From an uncultured Burkholderiales bacterium (GTDB lineage Bacteria; Pseudomonadota; Gammaproteobacteria; Burkholderiales; Casimicrobiaceae), in assembly GCA_937944385.1 (NCBI GenBank), contig CALDYQ010000047.1, positions 61,000-124,999 on the forward strand: DNA of 64,000 nt, given 5' to 3'. Position numbers and translations under genes: made by a program. Below are positions 20,814-30,454 of this stretch, in pieces. The notes under the pieces are model-generated. The model ran no database searches, was not told the DNA's origin, and worked only from the letters and a program-made list of their open reading frames with translations. How positions within the stretch are numbered: position 1 is the first letter of the stretch; every line of letters begins with the position of its first letter.

Positions 20814-21299
20814 TCAGGCGGCAAAGCGGTAGACCGGCTGGTAAGCCACGCTGAATGCGCAGAGGGTCGCGGCCGCCGCCTCCCGGTCGGCGAGCAGATC
20901 GCTCTCGGCTTCGTCGAAGCCCGAGCGTAAGAGCTGCCCCAACTGGTCGGGCAGGAGCTCACCCACCGCCCGGAGCGGGCCCCGCCAGCCGAGATCGCGG
21001 CGGATCATGTAACCGATCGAGAAACCCCGCCCGTCGCCGAACGCCGCAAACTCCACCGCGATCAGCGCGATGCCCTCGAGCGTGCCTTGGAGCCGATGCG
21101 GGTCGTCGGCACCGCCGAGCAGCACGCCGAGTTGGGCGCCGCCATCGACGCCGTGCGCTCGCCAGCGTCCGCCGAACTCGAGCCACTCCGCGAGCGGAAG
21201 CAGAAGGCGCTGGCCGTGCATCACCGCGGCGGCGTCACCCGTGAAGCGGGCCCAGGCTTCGGGGGTCCGCGACAGGTCGTGCAGATCAAGCCGGGGCAT
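20814..21299 (-). CDS. DUF934 family protein (sulfite reductase-associated)
   Basis: AFGDGRGFSIGYMIRRDLGWRGPLRAVGELLPDQLGQLLRSGFDEAE; overlaps the end of cysI. Confidence 0.9.
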   Translation of the reverse strand: MPRLDLHDLSRTPEAWARFTGDAAAVMHGQRLLLPLAEWLEFGGRWRAHGVDGGAQLGVLLGGADDPHRLQGTLEGIALIAVEFAAFGDGRGFSIGYMIRRDLGWRGPLRAVGELLPDQLGQLLRSGFDEAESDLLADREAAAATLCAFSVAYQPVYRFAA

Positions 21300-22935
21300 A
21301 GAGTCGCTCCTTGAAGGGAGTGATGCCGAGCCGCTCGACGACATCGATGAAACGCTCATCTTCGTGCTCGCGCAGCTCGAGGTAGGTCCGGAGCAGCGCC
21401 TCGATTGCATCCGGCACCTCGGCCTCGGCGACCGAGGGTCCGAGGATGCGGCCGATGCGCGCTTCGGGGCCTTGACGGCCACCGATCGTGATCTGGTAGT
21501 AGCCCTCGCCCTGCTTGTCCACGCCAAGGATGCCGATGTGCCCGACATGATGGTGGCCGCAGGCGTTGATGCAGCCAGAGATATTGAGGTCGAGCTCGCC
21601 CACGTCGAACTGGAAGTCGAGCGATTCGAAGCGCTCGATGATTGCCTGCGCCACCGGGATCGACACCGCGTTGGCGAGCGAACAGAAATCCCCTCCGGGG
21701 CAGCAGATCACGTTGCCGATGAGCCCGACGTTCGCCTGGGCGAGACCGAGCGCGGCGAGCTCGCGCCAGAGCGCGGGCAAGGTTGCCGTCACGACGGCGG
21801 GCAGGAGCAGGTTCTGTTCGTGCGTGACCCGCAGATGCCCCTGGCTGTAGCGATCGGCCAGCTCGGCCACGGCCTCCATCTCGGAGGCGGAGAGATCGCC
21901 CGGCGCCACACCGCGCCGTTTGAGCGAGATCGTCACAGCGCGATACCCGGGCACGCGGTGGGCGTGGACGTTGCGACGGAGCCATTGAGCGAAGGCGGCC
22001 GGCGCATCGGTCGCATCGATCGACTCGTCGGCGAGACCACGATACTCCGGCCACTCGAAGCGAGCGGCAATCGCGCCGAGCCACTCGGCGGTCACCTGCG
22101 GTGTGGTTGCGAGGCAACGCTGGAACTCGGCCTCGACCAGGGCAGTGAAGGTGTCGAGGCCCAACTCCCGCAGCAGGATCTTGATGCGTGCCTTGTACTT
22201 GTTGTCGCGGCGGCCGAAGCGGTTGTAGATGCGCAGGATCGCCTCGAGATAGGCCAGCAGGTCGGCCGCGGGCAGTGCCTCGCGAATGACGCTTCCGACG
22301 ATCGGGGTCCGGCCGAGGCCGCCGCCCACCACCACCCGGAAGACGACGCCACCGTCATCATCGCGTCGTGCCGCGAGTCCGATGTCGTGTACGAGCGTGG
22401 CTGCCCGGTCGGCGGGCGAACCACTGATCGCGATCTTGAACTTGCGTGGCAGCCAAGCGAACTCCGGATGCAGCGTACTCCATTGGCGCAGGAGTTCCGC
22501 CCAAACCAGGGGGTCGACCACCTCATCGGGTGCGATGCCTGCGAGATGATCGGTCGTGATGTTGCGGATGCAGTTGCCACTCGTCTGGATCGCGTGCATC
22601 TGCACCTGGGCGAGTTCGGCCAGCAGATCAGGCACGCGGTCGATCTCGACCCAGTTGAACTGGATGTTCTGCCGCGTGGTGAAGTGGCCGGCTCCACGGT
22701 CGTATTCGCGGGCGATGCGCGCGAGCGTGCGCAGCTGGCGGGTGTCGAGTAGCCCGTAGGGGATGGCCACGCGCAGCATCGGCGCGTGCTTTTGCACATA
22801 GAGTCCGTTCTGCAATCGCAACGGCCGGAATTCGTCTTCGCTGAGGCGACCCGCGAGGTAACGCGCGGTCTGTTCGCGGAACTGCGCGACGCGCTCGTCC
22901 ACGAGTCGCTGGTCGATGTCGGTGTAGCGGTACAT
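21286..22935 (-). CDS. cysI: Nitrite/sulfite reductase, hemoprotein beta component
   Basis: TTRQNIQFNWVEI; SGNCIRNITTD; VICCPGGDFCSLANA and ISGCINACGHHHVGHIG siroheme/4Fe-4S ligands. Confidence 0.93.
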   Translation of the reverse strand: MYRYTDIDQRLVDERVAQFREQTARYLAGRLSEDEFRPLRLQNGLYVQKHAPMLRVAIPYGLLDTRQLRTLARIAREYDRGAGHFTTRQNIQFNWVEIDRVPDLLAELAQVQMHAIQTSGNCIRNITTDHLAGIAPDEVVDPLVWAELLRQWSTLHPEFAWLPRKFKIAISGSPADRAATLVHDIGLAARRDDDGGVVFRVVVGGGLGRTPIVGSVIREALPAADLLAYLEAILRIYNRFGRRDNKYKARIKILLRELGLDTFTALVEAEFQRCLATTPQVTAEWLGAIAARFEWPEYRGLADESIDATDAPAAFAQWLRRNVHAHRVPGYRAVTISLKRRGVAPGDLSASEMEAVAELADRYSQGHLRVTHEQNLLLPAVVTATLPALWRELAALGLAQANVGLIGNVICCPGGDFCSLANAVSIPVAQAIIERFESLDFQFDVGELDLNISGCINACGHHHVGHIGILGVDKQGEGYYQITIGGRQGPEARIGRILGPSVAEAEVPDAIEALLRTYLELREHEDERFIDVVERLGITPFKERLYAPA

Positions 22936-23031
22936 GGCCGGCAGTGTGCGGGCTGCCGCGCCCGTGGCGTCATTCCGATTCGTGCAATGCGTATGCCGCG
23001 AATGGCCTTCGGCTCAGGCCCGCGGGGTGCC

Positions 23032-23790
23032 TCAACGGAGCGTGATGTCGGCGTAACACGCGCTCGCCTTGCCGCCCATCGTCTCGGTGTCGGTCATGAT
23101 GCCGATCGACTCGATCTCGCCCGGCTCCTCGCCGGGAAAGAGCCGCCGGAAATCCGTCCGCACGTCCCGTTCGAAGGCGAGCCATTGCCCGAGTCCCTCC
23201 GCGCCGGAGCGTACGACGAGCTTCTTGATGCGGCTCACGGTGTGATGATCGAGCGGGGTCTCCGCGGCGAGTTCGGCTTCCCAGAGGTATTGGATGGAGG
23301 CGTACGGGATCTGCCAGCCCCCCACGAGGCGCGCCATGTTCATGGCCGCGCGGTCGGCCGCCGGAACCTTTTCCATGTCGCCCTTGAACGCGACGATCAC
23401 CCGTACCGACGCATCGTCCCGGCCCATGCCCTGGCCTGTGGCGTTGGGCGGCAGCGCGTCGGTGATCCAGCGCCAGGACAGGGTCGAGGCGTTGGCAAAG
23501 GCGATCGGGACCGGGGCGGCCAGGATCGACCACGAGGTGTCCGCCTCGGCGCGGATGCAGGGCTGGCCATCGACCGTGTCGGGGCGGTAGACCGTCTCGG
23601 TCTTGAAGCGGATCGGCACCCGCATCCAGGGCGGCTGGGCCGGGTCGTTGGGCAAGCGAAAGGCAGCGACCGCTTCGACGGGAGGGGGCGAGGGTGCCGG
23701 CTCGACTGTGGCGCAGGCGGCCGAGAGCAGACACAACAAGCTCGTGGCTGCGCGCGTCGTCAGGGCGAATGGACGGATGCGATGGCTCAT
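23032..23790 (-). CDS. DUF3047 family lipoprotein-like protein
   Basis: Lipobox-like LLSAACAT; LSWRWITDALPPNA...GRDDASVRVIVAF; GIMTDTETMGGKASACYADI. Confidence 0.82.
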   Translation of the reverse strand: MSHRIRPFALTTRAATSLLCLLSAACATVEPAPSPPPVEAVAAFRLPNDPAQPPWMRVPIRFKTETVYRPDTVDGQPCIRAEADTSWSILAAPVPIAFANASTLSWRWITDALPPNATGQGMGRDDASVRVIVAFKGDMEKVPAADRAAMNMARLVGGWQIPYASIQYLWEAELAAETPLDHHTVSRIKKLVVRSGAEGLGQWLAFERDVRTDFRRLFPGEEPGEIESIGIMTDTETMGGKASACYADITLR

Positions 23791-24039
23791 GGATTCCCCG
23801 GTCGAAGGGCTGTCAGCGCGAGCGTAGCTGCATCAGATGACGGCAGCGAGCTCAGGAACCCGTGCCTCATGCCCCGGCGATCGCGCCGCTCACGGTCCGG
23901 GCCGAGCGGCCAGCGGTTTCGGTCTTCTGCTCGTCCGACCTGCCGCGTGGCCGAGACTCGACTGGGAACCGGCTGCGAGCCGACACGTTACAGTGAGGGC
24001 TCCATCGAAGCACGATCATCGAACAGGGAGGACGGCCGC

Positions 24040-24399
24040 GTGTCCCACATTCATATCCGCCGCGCCCATCACGCGACGCTCGCCAAAGCGAAGAAGATGG
24101 CCGATCAGGTCGCTGCGAAGCTCGCCCACGATTACGAGCTCAAGTCGAGCTGGGACGGCAACACGCTTCATTTCAACCGGAGCGGCGTCCACGGAACGCT
24201 CGCGGTCGGCGCCAAGGATTTCGCGATCGACGTCGAGCTCGGGCTCCTGATGGCAGCGTTCAAGAACCCGATCCAGCAGGCGATCGAGACGAATCTCGAG
24301 AAGCTGATCGCCCAGCACGAAGCGAAACACGAGCACGCGGCGAAGACAGCCGAGAAGACCGCAGACAAACCGTCCGCAAAGAAGCCCGGCCGCAAGTAG
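24040..24399 (+). CDS. Polyhydroxyalkanoic acid system family protein
   Basis: MSHIHIRRAHHATLAKAKKMADQVAAKLAHDYEL... with Lys/Ala-rich tail; GTG start. Confidence 0.85.
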   Translation: MSHIHIRRAHHATLAKAKKMADQVAAKLAHDYELKSSWDGNTLHFNRSGVHGTLAVGAKDFAIDVELGLLMAAFKNPIQQAIETNLEKLIAQHEAKHEHAAKTAEKTADKPSAKKPGRK

Positions 24400-24457
24400 G
24401 CGTCGACGGGCAGACAAAGGGGCGTCGAACGCGCCGCCCGGATCACTGCGGCCCCCT

Positions 24458-25732
24458 TCAGAGCGTGGCCGGCCCCATCATGTCATCGAGGATGTTCGTG
24501 AGCCAGCCCATCGCGTAGACGCCCTCGATCGTGCTCGCGTTCTCGCTCACGCCACCCGCGCCGGCGACCGGCTTCATCGTGCGCTCCTTCGGGTCGTACC
24601 GATAGACTGCTGCGACATGGATGGCATCGCGCTGGTTCACGAAGCTGTAGCAGGTGTTCGCGATCACGATGTCCTCGAGCACCGGCTCGCCCGCGAGCTG
24701 CCGCGCAATCGCCATCGCGCAGACCTTGGCCTGCTGGTTCGCCATGTGACCGGACTTGTGCATGCCCGGTGCGCCCTGGACGCTGTCGCCGAGCACGTGG
24801 ATGCCCGGCACTGCCGTGGACTCGTAGGTGCGGAAGTCGACAGCGCACCAGCGACCGCCTGCGCCGTTGGCGAGGCCCGAGGCCGCAGCAAGCCGTCCGG
24901 CCCGCTGGGGCGGGATCACGTTCCACACATCGGCCTTGACCTTGCCTTGCATCACGAAGGCCACCTCACCGGATGCATCCACCTGGGCAATGTCCGCGTT
25001 TGGCGTGTAGGTGATGATGCCCTTGTACTCCTGCGCCCAGATGCGCTCGAAGAGGCCCTTTTTCGACAGGATCTCCGGATTCGCATCGAACACCAGCAGC
25101 TTCGCCTTGGGGTTGCGTTGCTTGAGCCGCGTGGCGATCAGGCTCGCCCGCTCGTAGGGGCCGGGCGGGCAGCGGTACGGGGCCTTCGGGATGTGCATGG
25201 CGACCACGCCACCTTCGGCCAATCGCTCCAGCCGGTCGCGCAGCTCGGTGGTTTGCGGGCCGGCCTTCCACGCGTGAGGCATGCGCGCCTGGGCCAGGGC
25301 GTTGAGGCCGGGTACGGCATCGAAGTCGAAGTCGATGCCGGGGGCGATGACCAGCCGGTCCCAAGGGACGCGCTTGCCGCCCGAGAGCGCGACCTCGCGC
25401 TTGCCCGTGTCGATCGAGACCGCGGTGTCCTGCACCCAGTTGACGCGGAAGCGCGCGGCAAAGGCGTCATAGCTCCGGGTCAGGTCACGCAGCCCCATCG
25501 CGCCCTGAATCACGCGGTTGCTCATCGCGCAGGAGACGAATTGGGCAGCGGGCTCGATGAGCGTCACATTGGCCCGCGGCGCGTACTCGCGCAGGTAGCG
25601 CGCGCAGGTCGCACCGCCGAACCCGCCGCCGACGACCACGATGTTGGCGCGGCTCTGGGCGCGCAGCACGGACGGGGTCAGAGCCAGGGCGGCGCTCGCC
25701 GTACCGGTGACCAGAAATCGACGTCGGTCCAT
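24458..25732 (-). CDS. Sulfide dehydrogenase flavoprotein subunit (FccB-like)
   Basis: Tat/signal N-terminus; IVVVGGGFGGATCARYLRE; FVSCAMSNRVI; VIPPQRAGRLAAASGLANGAGGRWCAVD; GDSVQGAPGMHKSGHMANQQAKVCA. Confidence 0.92.
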   Translation of the reverse strand: MDRRRFLVTGTASAALALTPSVLRAQSRANIVVVGGGFGGATCARYLREYAPRANVTLIEPAAQFVSCAMSNRVIQGAMGLRDLTRSYDAFAARFRVNWVQDTAVSIDTGKREVALSGGKRVPWDRLVIAPGIDFDFDAVPGLNALAQARMPHAWKAGPQTTELRDRLERLAEGGVVAMHIPKAPYRCPPGPYERASLIATRLKQRNPKAKLLVFDANPEILSKKGLFERIWAQEYKGIITYTPNADIAQVDASGEVAFVMQGKVKADVWNVIPPQRAGRLAAASGLANGAGGRWCAVDFRTYESTAVPGIHVLGDSVQGAPGMHKSGHMANQQAKVCAMAIARQLAGEPVLEDIVIANTCYSFVNQRDAIHVAAVYRYDPKERTMKPVAGAGGVSENASTIEGVYAMGWLTNILDDMMGPATL

Positions 25733-25743
25733 GTAGCGCGCCC

Positions 25744-26118
25744 TCAGTTGAAACGGCCGAAATACTGCGCGAGCGCCTTCAGCTCCGCTTCGGAGTAGCC
25801 CTTGGCGTGCTGCTGCATGATCGTGCTCTGTGCGGTGCCATTGCGGAAGGCGAGCAGCTTGCGTTCGATCTCTGCTGCGCCCTGTCCCGCGAGCCGGAGC
25901 CCCACCCCCTCTGCCCGGCCTTCCACGCCGTGGCAGCTCTGGCAGGTTGCCGCGATGAGCTTGATCGATGGGCTATCGATCGTCGGCGCCGGGGCTACGG
26001 TCTGGGCCATCGCCGTGAGCGGGCTCAGGACCATCGCCGTCACCACCGCCCCGGCGATCGCCAGCGCACGGGCGAACCGCTCGGCAGACTCGGCGGACGG
26101 GAGACCTGCGACACTCAT
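25744..26118 (-). CDS. Monoheme cytochrome c, likely partner of the FccB-like flavoprotein
   Basis: Signal peptide; single CQSCH; AKGYSEAELKALAQYFGRF; 11 bp upstream of the flavoprotein gene. Confidence 0.9.
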   Translation of the reverse strand: MSVAGLPSAESAERFARALAIAGAVVTAMVLSPLTAMAQTVAPAPTIDSPSIKLIAATCQSCHGVEGRAEGVGLRLAGQGAAEIERKLLAFRNGTAQSTIMQQHAKGYSEAELKALAQYFGRFN

Positions 26119-26195
26119 GGACACCTCCGGGAGAAGAAGTCTTCTCCCCATTATGCAATCGTCATCGGTTGATGCATAGAGCTATCTGATCAGAG

Positions 26196-27039
26196 TTATC
26201 CCGTGGCGACGAGACTGAAGGTGTCCGCGCTCGACCGTGCCCAGGAGTACGAGAAAACGCGGTGGCCGGTCGTGTCTGCGCCCAGCAGCTCGCTGGGCTT
26301 GAGGAACTTGTAGAGTGTCGCGAGCGAGGTGACTTCGGTTGCGCTCACGCGACGGATGATGTGCTCGGGCCGCAGTTCGCCCGGATGCCGGAGGCCTGCC
26401 GCGGCCAGGAGTTCCGCGAGGGCCTTCATCGTGCTCGCGTGAAACTCCTGCACGCGCTCGGCCTTCGAGGGCACGTGCAGCGCCCGCTGCCGAAGCGGGT
26501 CCTGCGTGGTCACCCCTGTCGGGCAGCGTCCGGTGTGGCAGGTCTGCGCCTGGATGCAACCCAACGCGAACATGAAGCCGCGTGCCGCCAACGCGAACAT
26601 GAAGCCGCGTGCCGAATTGCACCCGTCGGCGCCGAGCGCCATCGAGCGGGGCGATGTCGAAGGCCGAGATGCTCTTGCCGCTCGCGCGCCTGCTCCGCAA
26701 AACGTGCCGGGTCGAAGCGTCTGTCCGCCGTACGGCAGCCGAAATAGCCGCTGCCGATCTCCCAGATGAGGGCGCCGCCTCGCTGTCGCTTTCGATGAAG
26801 TACTGCCGGATTTCCGGCCGAACGTACTCGAACAGGAAGCGGAAGTGGCCAAGGATCGGATAGTTGCGCAGGATCGCGTGCCGTGTCTGGGTCAGGTCCC
26901 GCAGGCCGAGCAGGGCAAGCGCGCCCGCAATCATGGCGGCCCCGACGAGTGCGGGCGTCCAGCCGCGCATCCATCCCCAGATCAGGCAGGTGAGAAATGC
27001 GAGGGCGACGAAAGCAAAGGGGCTGTAGCGGCTGAGCAT
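26196..27039 (-). pseudogene. Decayed FMN-binding glutamate synthase family gene
   Basis: N-terminus MLSRYSPFAFVALAF...LRNYPILGHFRFLFEYVRPEIRQYFIESDSEAAP in one frame; GGALIWEIGSGYFGC in another; ALGADGCNSARGFMFAL..GCIQAQTCHTGRCPTGVTTQDPLRQRAL in a third; central catalytic region missing. Confidence 0.87.
26562..26614. repeat. 27-bp direct tandem duplication inside the pseudogene
   Basis: (c)aacgcgaacatgaagccgcgtgccg repeated with a 27-bp period; encodes ARGFMFALA|ARGFMFALG on the minus strand. Confidence 0.92.
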
Positions 27040-27234
27040 GGGGGCTCCGCGATCAGAATGGGCCGTCTCCAGTGCGATCCGGGGCGCAGCGCCCCGGGGC
27101 AAACTTGATCGAGCGCAAGCGTCCGACAGGCGAGCACCCAACAAAATACCGGTCTGACTGCGCGCAAAGCATGTCGCGTCGACGACATGCGCCACCCTCA
27201 TCGGCAGGCCGCGCCCGAAGGAGACATCCACACG

Positions 27235-28083
27235 ATGCGCGAGGACACCCCCGCCCAGGCCCGCATCCGCAACACGCAGCCATGGGTGCCGCTCACCTGG
27301 CTTGCCCGAGGCGCGCGCGACATGCTCGCGATTGGGCCGCTGTCGCTCGCGCACGGGGTTGCCGTCGCCTCGGTCGCGGCGGTCTCGCTCTGGTTCTTCC
27401 ACCGCTGGTTCTGGGTGCTCGCCGGGCTCGCCTCGGCCTTTCTGGTCGTGGCACCGGTGCTCGCCACCGGGCTCTACGCCCTCTCGCGCGCACGCGAGCG
27501 CGGAGAGGCGGCGGATTTCCGCTTGCTCCGGCTTACCTGGACCGCATGGGGCGCCCGGCGACGGAGCGATCCTTCGAGTTACTGGTGCCTCGTGCGTTTC
27601 GGCGGTCTGCTAGGTGTCGCGGCCGCGGGCTGGATCATGACCTCGGCCGCATTCGTGACTGCCTTCGCACCGGCGCCCGTCCGGGAACCGCTCGAGTTCC
27701 TGAAGACCGTGATGCTCTCCGAGCAGGGCTGGGCGTTCGAAACCTGGCTTGTCCTCGGCGGCCTGATGGCGGCACCCATCTTCGCCTCCTCGGTCGTGAC
27801 CATCCCCTTTCTGCTCGACCGGCATGTGCAGCTCAAACAGGCTGTGCTCACGAGCTGGCTCGCCGTGCTCGCCAACCCCGTCACGATGGCGGTATGGGCA
27901 AGCCTGCTCCTGCTCCTCGTGCTCATCGGCTTCGCGACCCTGACGCTCGGGCTCGTCGTGGTGGTGCCGCTCCTGGGCCACGCGAGCTGGCACGCCTATC
28001 GGGATCTCGTCGATGCCGAACACCTGCCGGAGCGTTTGCCGAAAGGACAGCCCAGGAGCGAGGCCGTGCGGAGCGAGCCATGA
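27235..28083 (+). CDS. DUF2189-like integral membrane protein
   Basis: PLSLAHGVAVASVAAVSLWFF; FLVVAPVLATGLYALSRARERGE; multiple TM segments. Confidence 0.82.
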   Translation: MREDTPAQARIRNTQPWVPLTWLARGARDMLAIGPLSLAHGVAVASVAAVSLWFFHRWFWVLAGLASAFLVVAPVLATGLYALSRARERGEAADFRLLRLTWTAWGARRRSDPSSYWCLVRFGGLLGVAAAGWIMTSAAFVTAFAPAPVREPLEFLKTVMLSEQGWAFETWLVLGGLMAAPIFASSVVTIPFLLDRHVQLKQAVLTSWLAVLANPVTMAVWASLLLLLVLIGFATLTLGLVVVVPLLGHASWHAYRDLVDAEHLPERLPKGQPRSEAVRSEP

Positions 28084-28301
28084 ACGTCACGGTCTTCGGC
28101 TTCACCGAGGCGCAGATCAGCGGCTTCTTCCTGACCTTCGGGGTCGGCGCCTTCATCGCCTACATGCTCTTCATCATCCTCCAGCTTGCCTGGGAGAGCA
28201 AGGCCGGCAAGCTGGGAACGTTCGTCCTCCTGCTCGCGCTCGGCTTCGGAACGACCGGCTACATCGCCAAGCAGGTCATCCAGTGGTGGTTGAGCAAATG
28301 A
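28080..28301 (+). CDS. DUF2788-like small membrane protein
   Basis: 73 aa; MNVTVFGFTEAQISGFFLTFGVGAFIAYMLFIILQLAWESKAGKLGTFVLLLALGFGTTGYIAKQVIQ; ATGA overlap with the upstream gene. Confidence 0.8.
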   Translation: MNVTVFGFTEAQISGFFLTFGVGAFIAYMLFIILQLAWESKAGKLGTFVLLLALGFGTTGYIAKQVIQWWLSK

Positions 28302-28352
28302 AAGGCGGCTTCGGCCGCCCGCTGCGGCATCGCGCCAAGCACGCGCAATCAC

Positions 28353-29483
28353 TCAGAGCCGCGCCTTCACACTGAACGCATTGCGCGACGGCACACCCGG
28401 CGCAAGCGTAAGCGAGCGCTCGACGCAGTCGATGATGACGCCGAGCACCGTCTCGATCTGCGCGACCGCCGGAAGCGCGGGGTCGGGCTCGCGTGCGATC
28501 GCGCCCGCGCCTCCGGCTGCATCCGAAAGCAATGTCTCGATCGCCCGTGGGGGGATGCGCTCCGGCCAGGCCGCCGTGATCCCTTCCGCCCGACGAAGGC
28601 GCGGCTCGGTTGTGATCATCGCATCGAGTGGGGCCTGCTCCACGGCAAGCGTCGGCGCGCAGAAGTGATTCGTGTGCAGCACGAGACCCAGCGCCGGGGC
28701 CACGGTGGCCACGCCAGCCGGGTTGTATTCGAGTGAGGCGACCGCGCCGCCGGCATCCCCGAGAATGGCGTTCGAGGACGCTGCGAAAGGCAGTCGGCCC
28801 GCGCGTTGGATGACTTCGGCCACATTGGCGCAATCGAGCGCCGCCCGCTGAAAGACATGGACCGGAAGCCCGATTTGCGAACCGTCGTTGACCGCACGCA
28901 GGATGTTGAGCCCAATCGCCAGCCCGTGGGCGTTGACACCGATCTTGCCAACCATGCCTGCCTCGGTGACGAGCAGCAGATCCGGCCCGTCCTCACGCCG
29001 GACCGTGAGCAGGATCACGTGGTCGCGTTGCGCGCCGATCCAATCCCAGTTCTGGGCCACTCGGGTGTGGCCGTCCTCCATGCGGCCGCCGCTCACGGCG
29101 AGACTCGTGCATTCGGCGAGATCGGCGAAGCCGAGCGTTGTGTTGCGCGCCCGCGCGGCATCGATGTCGCCGACCGCACCGACCGGGAACACCGGCGGCA
29201 GGATCTCGGTGCGTGCATTGAGCGCGAGCACGCCGTCGAGCGAAACCCCGCTACCCGCGGCAATGCCCTGCATCTCGGCGTACAGTGCCGGGGTCAGATC
29301 GGCCACCACTTCGCGATAGCGCCACGCCAGCGCGCAGGCCGTGGGCCAGTCGATGCCCACGCTCGCAAAGATCGCGGCATAGACCCGGACCGAACCCAGC
29401 ACTTGGGCACGTGCAAGCGCCCCGTGCTGCCGGCCGCGTTCGAACGCAGTGCCCGAGGTGTCGATCCGTGTGAACATGGCGAC
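28353..29483 (-). CDS. C45-family peptidase/acyltransferase-like protein
   Basis: AFERGRQHGALARAQV; ALNARTEILPP; CTSLAVSGGRMEDGHTRVAQNWDWIG (Ntn-type Cys); TNHFCAPTL. Confidence 0.88.
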   Translation of the reverse strand, partial: VAMFTRIDTSGTAFERGRQHGALARAQVLGSVRVYAAIFASVGIDWPTACALAWRYREVVADLTPALYAEMQGIAAGSGVSLDGVLALNARTEILPPVFPVGAVGDIDAARARNTTLGFADLAECTSLAVSGGRMEDGHTRVAQNWDWIGAQRDHVILLTVRREDGPDLLLVTEAGMVGKIGVNAHGLAIGLNILRAVNDGSQIGLPVHVFQRAALDCANVAEVIQRAGRLPFAASSNAILGDAGGAVASLEYNPAGVATVAPALGLVLHTNHFCAPTLAVEQAPLDAMITTEPRLRRAEGITAAWPERIPPRAIETLLSDAAGGAGAIAREPDPALPAVAQIETVLGVIIDCVERSLTLAPGVPSRNAFSVKARL

Positions 29484-29506
29484 CATTCTCATCAACTCCA
29501 CCGCCG

Positions 29507-30232
29507 ATGAAAACCATCCTCGTCACGGGAGCCACGCGCGGCATCGGACTCGCCACCACGAAGCGCCTGCTCGCACGCGGTTGCCGCGTGCTCGCGCTCG
29601 GGCGGGATTTCAGCCGCTTCGACCGGGAGGTGGTCGCCGAGCCGGGTCGATTCGAGCGCATTGCGTTCGATCTGCGGTGCGTCGGCGCGATCGAAGCGCT
29701 TGTGCGTGACTGGCCCGCGCTCGATGGACTGGTGAACAACGCGGCGATGCTCACCGCACAGCCCTTCGAAACCTATTCGGTGGCCGACCGGCGCGACCTG
29801 ATTGGGGTCAATCTCGAGGCGCCGGCCGAGCTCGTGCGCGTGCTGCTTCCCCAGATGATCGAGCGCGCCCCCGATGCCGACGGCGTGCGGGGGCGCATCG
29901 TGAACGTCGCCTCGGTCGCCGCCTTTGGCGGGCATCCCGATGTCTGGTACGGCGCGAGCAAGGGCGCGCTGGTCAACCTCACCAAGAGCCTCGCCACCCG
30001 CTACAGCCCGGAAGGCGTGCTCTTGAACGCCGTCGCACCAGGGCCCACGAAAACCGACATGTTCGACCGCTTGCCGAGCTCGCGGATCGAAGCCTTCGAG
30101 CGCGCGGTGCTCGCTCGCCGATTCGCCGAGCCCGACGAGGTCGCGCGCGTCATCGAGTGGCTGGTGCTCGACGCTCCCGCCTATGTCAACGGGGCGACGA
30201 TCGACGCAAACAGCGGGGCCTATCTGCGCTGA
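29507..30232 (+). CDS. SDR family oxidoreductase
   Basis: ILVTGATRGIGLATTKRL; VNNAAML; YGASKGALVNLTKSLA. Confidence 0.94.
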   Translation: MKTILVTGATRGIGLATTKRLLARGCRVLALGRDFSRFDREVVAEPGRFERIAFDLRCVGAIEALVRDWPALDGLVNNAAMLTAQPFETYSVADRRDLIGVNLEAPAELVRVLLPQMIERAPDADGVRGRIVNVASVAAFGGHPDVWYGASKGALVNLTKSLATRYSPEGVLLNAVAPGPTKTDMFDRLPSSRIEAFERAVLARRFAEPDEVARVIEWLVLDAPAYVNGATIDANSGAYLR

Positions 30233-30235
30233 ATC

Positions 30236-30454
30236 TCAGCCGCAGCAACCGCCCTGACCCGCACGCTGCACCGGTGGGCAGGGCACGCTGCCATAGGAGC
30301 AATAGACGCAGCAGTCACCGGGTTTGGGCGTGAGGGTGGCCTTGCAGCCCGGGCAGTCCCAGGCCCACTGGCAGGCGTCGGTCGGCATCACTTCACGGGC
30401 GGCGTGCGCGCAGTGCGGGCAGGTCAGCGTGCTCTCGAGGATGATCGTGCTCAC
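30236..30454 (-). CDS. GDCCVxC domain-containing Cys-rich protein
   Basis: [56 protein letters not shown] overlap with the dxs stop. Confidence 0.9.
   Translation of the reverse strand: MSTIILESTLTCPHCAHAAREVMPTDACQWAWDCPGCKATLTPKPGDCCVYCSYGSVPCPPVQRAGQGGCCG

Noticed and set aside
21070-22752. 560-aa plus-strand ORF
   Set aside because: Antisense of cysI; no motifs.
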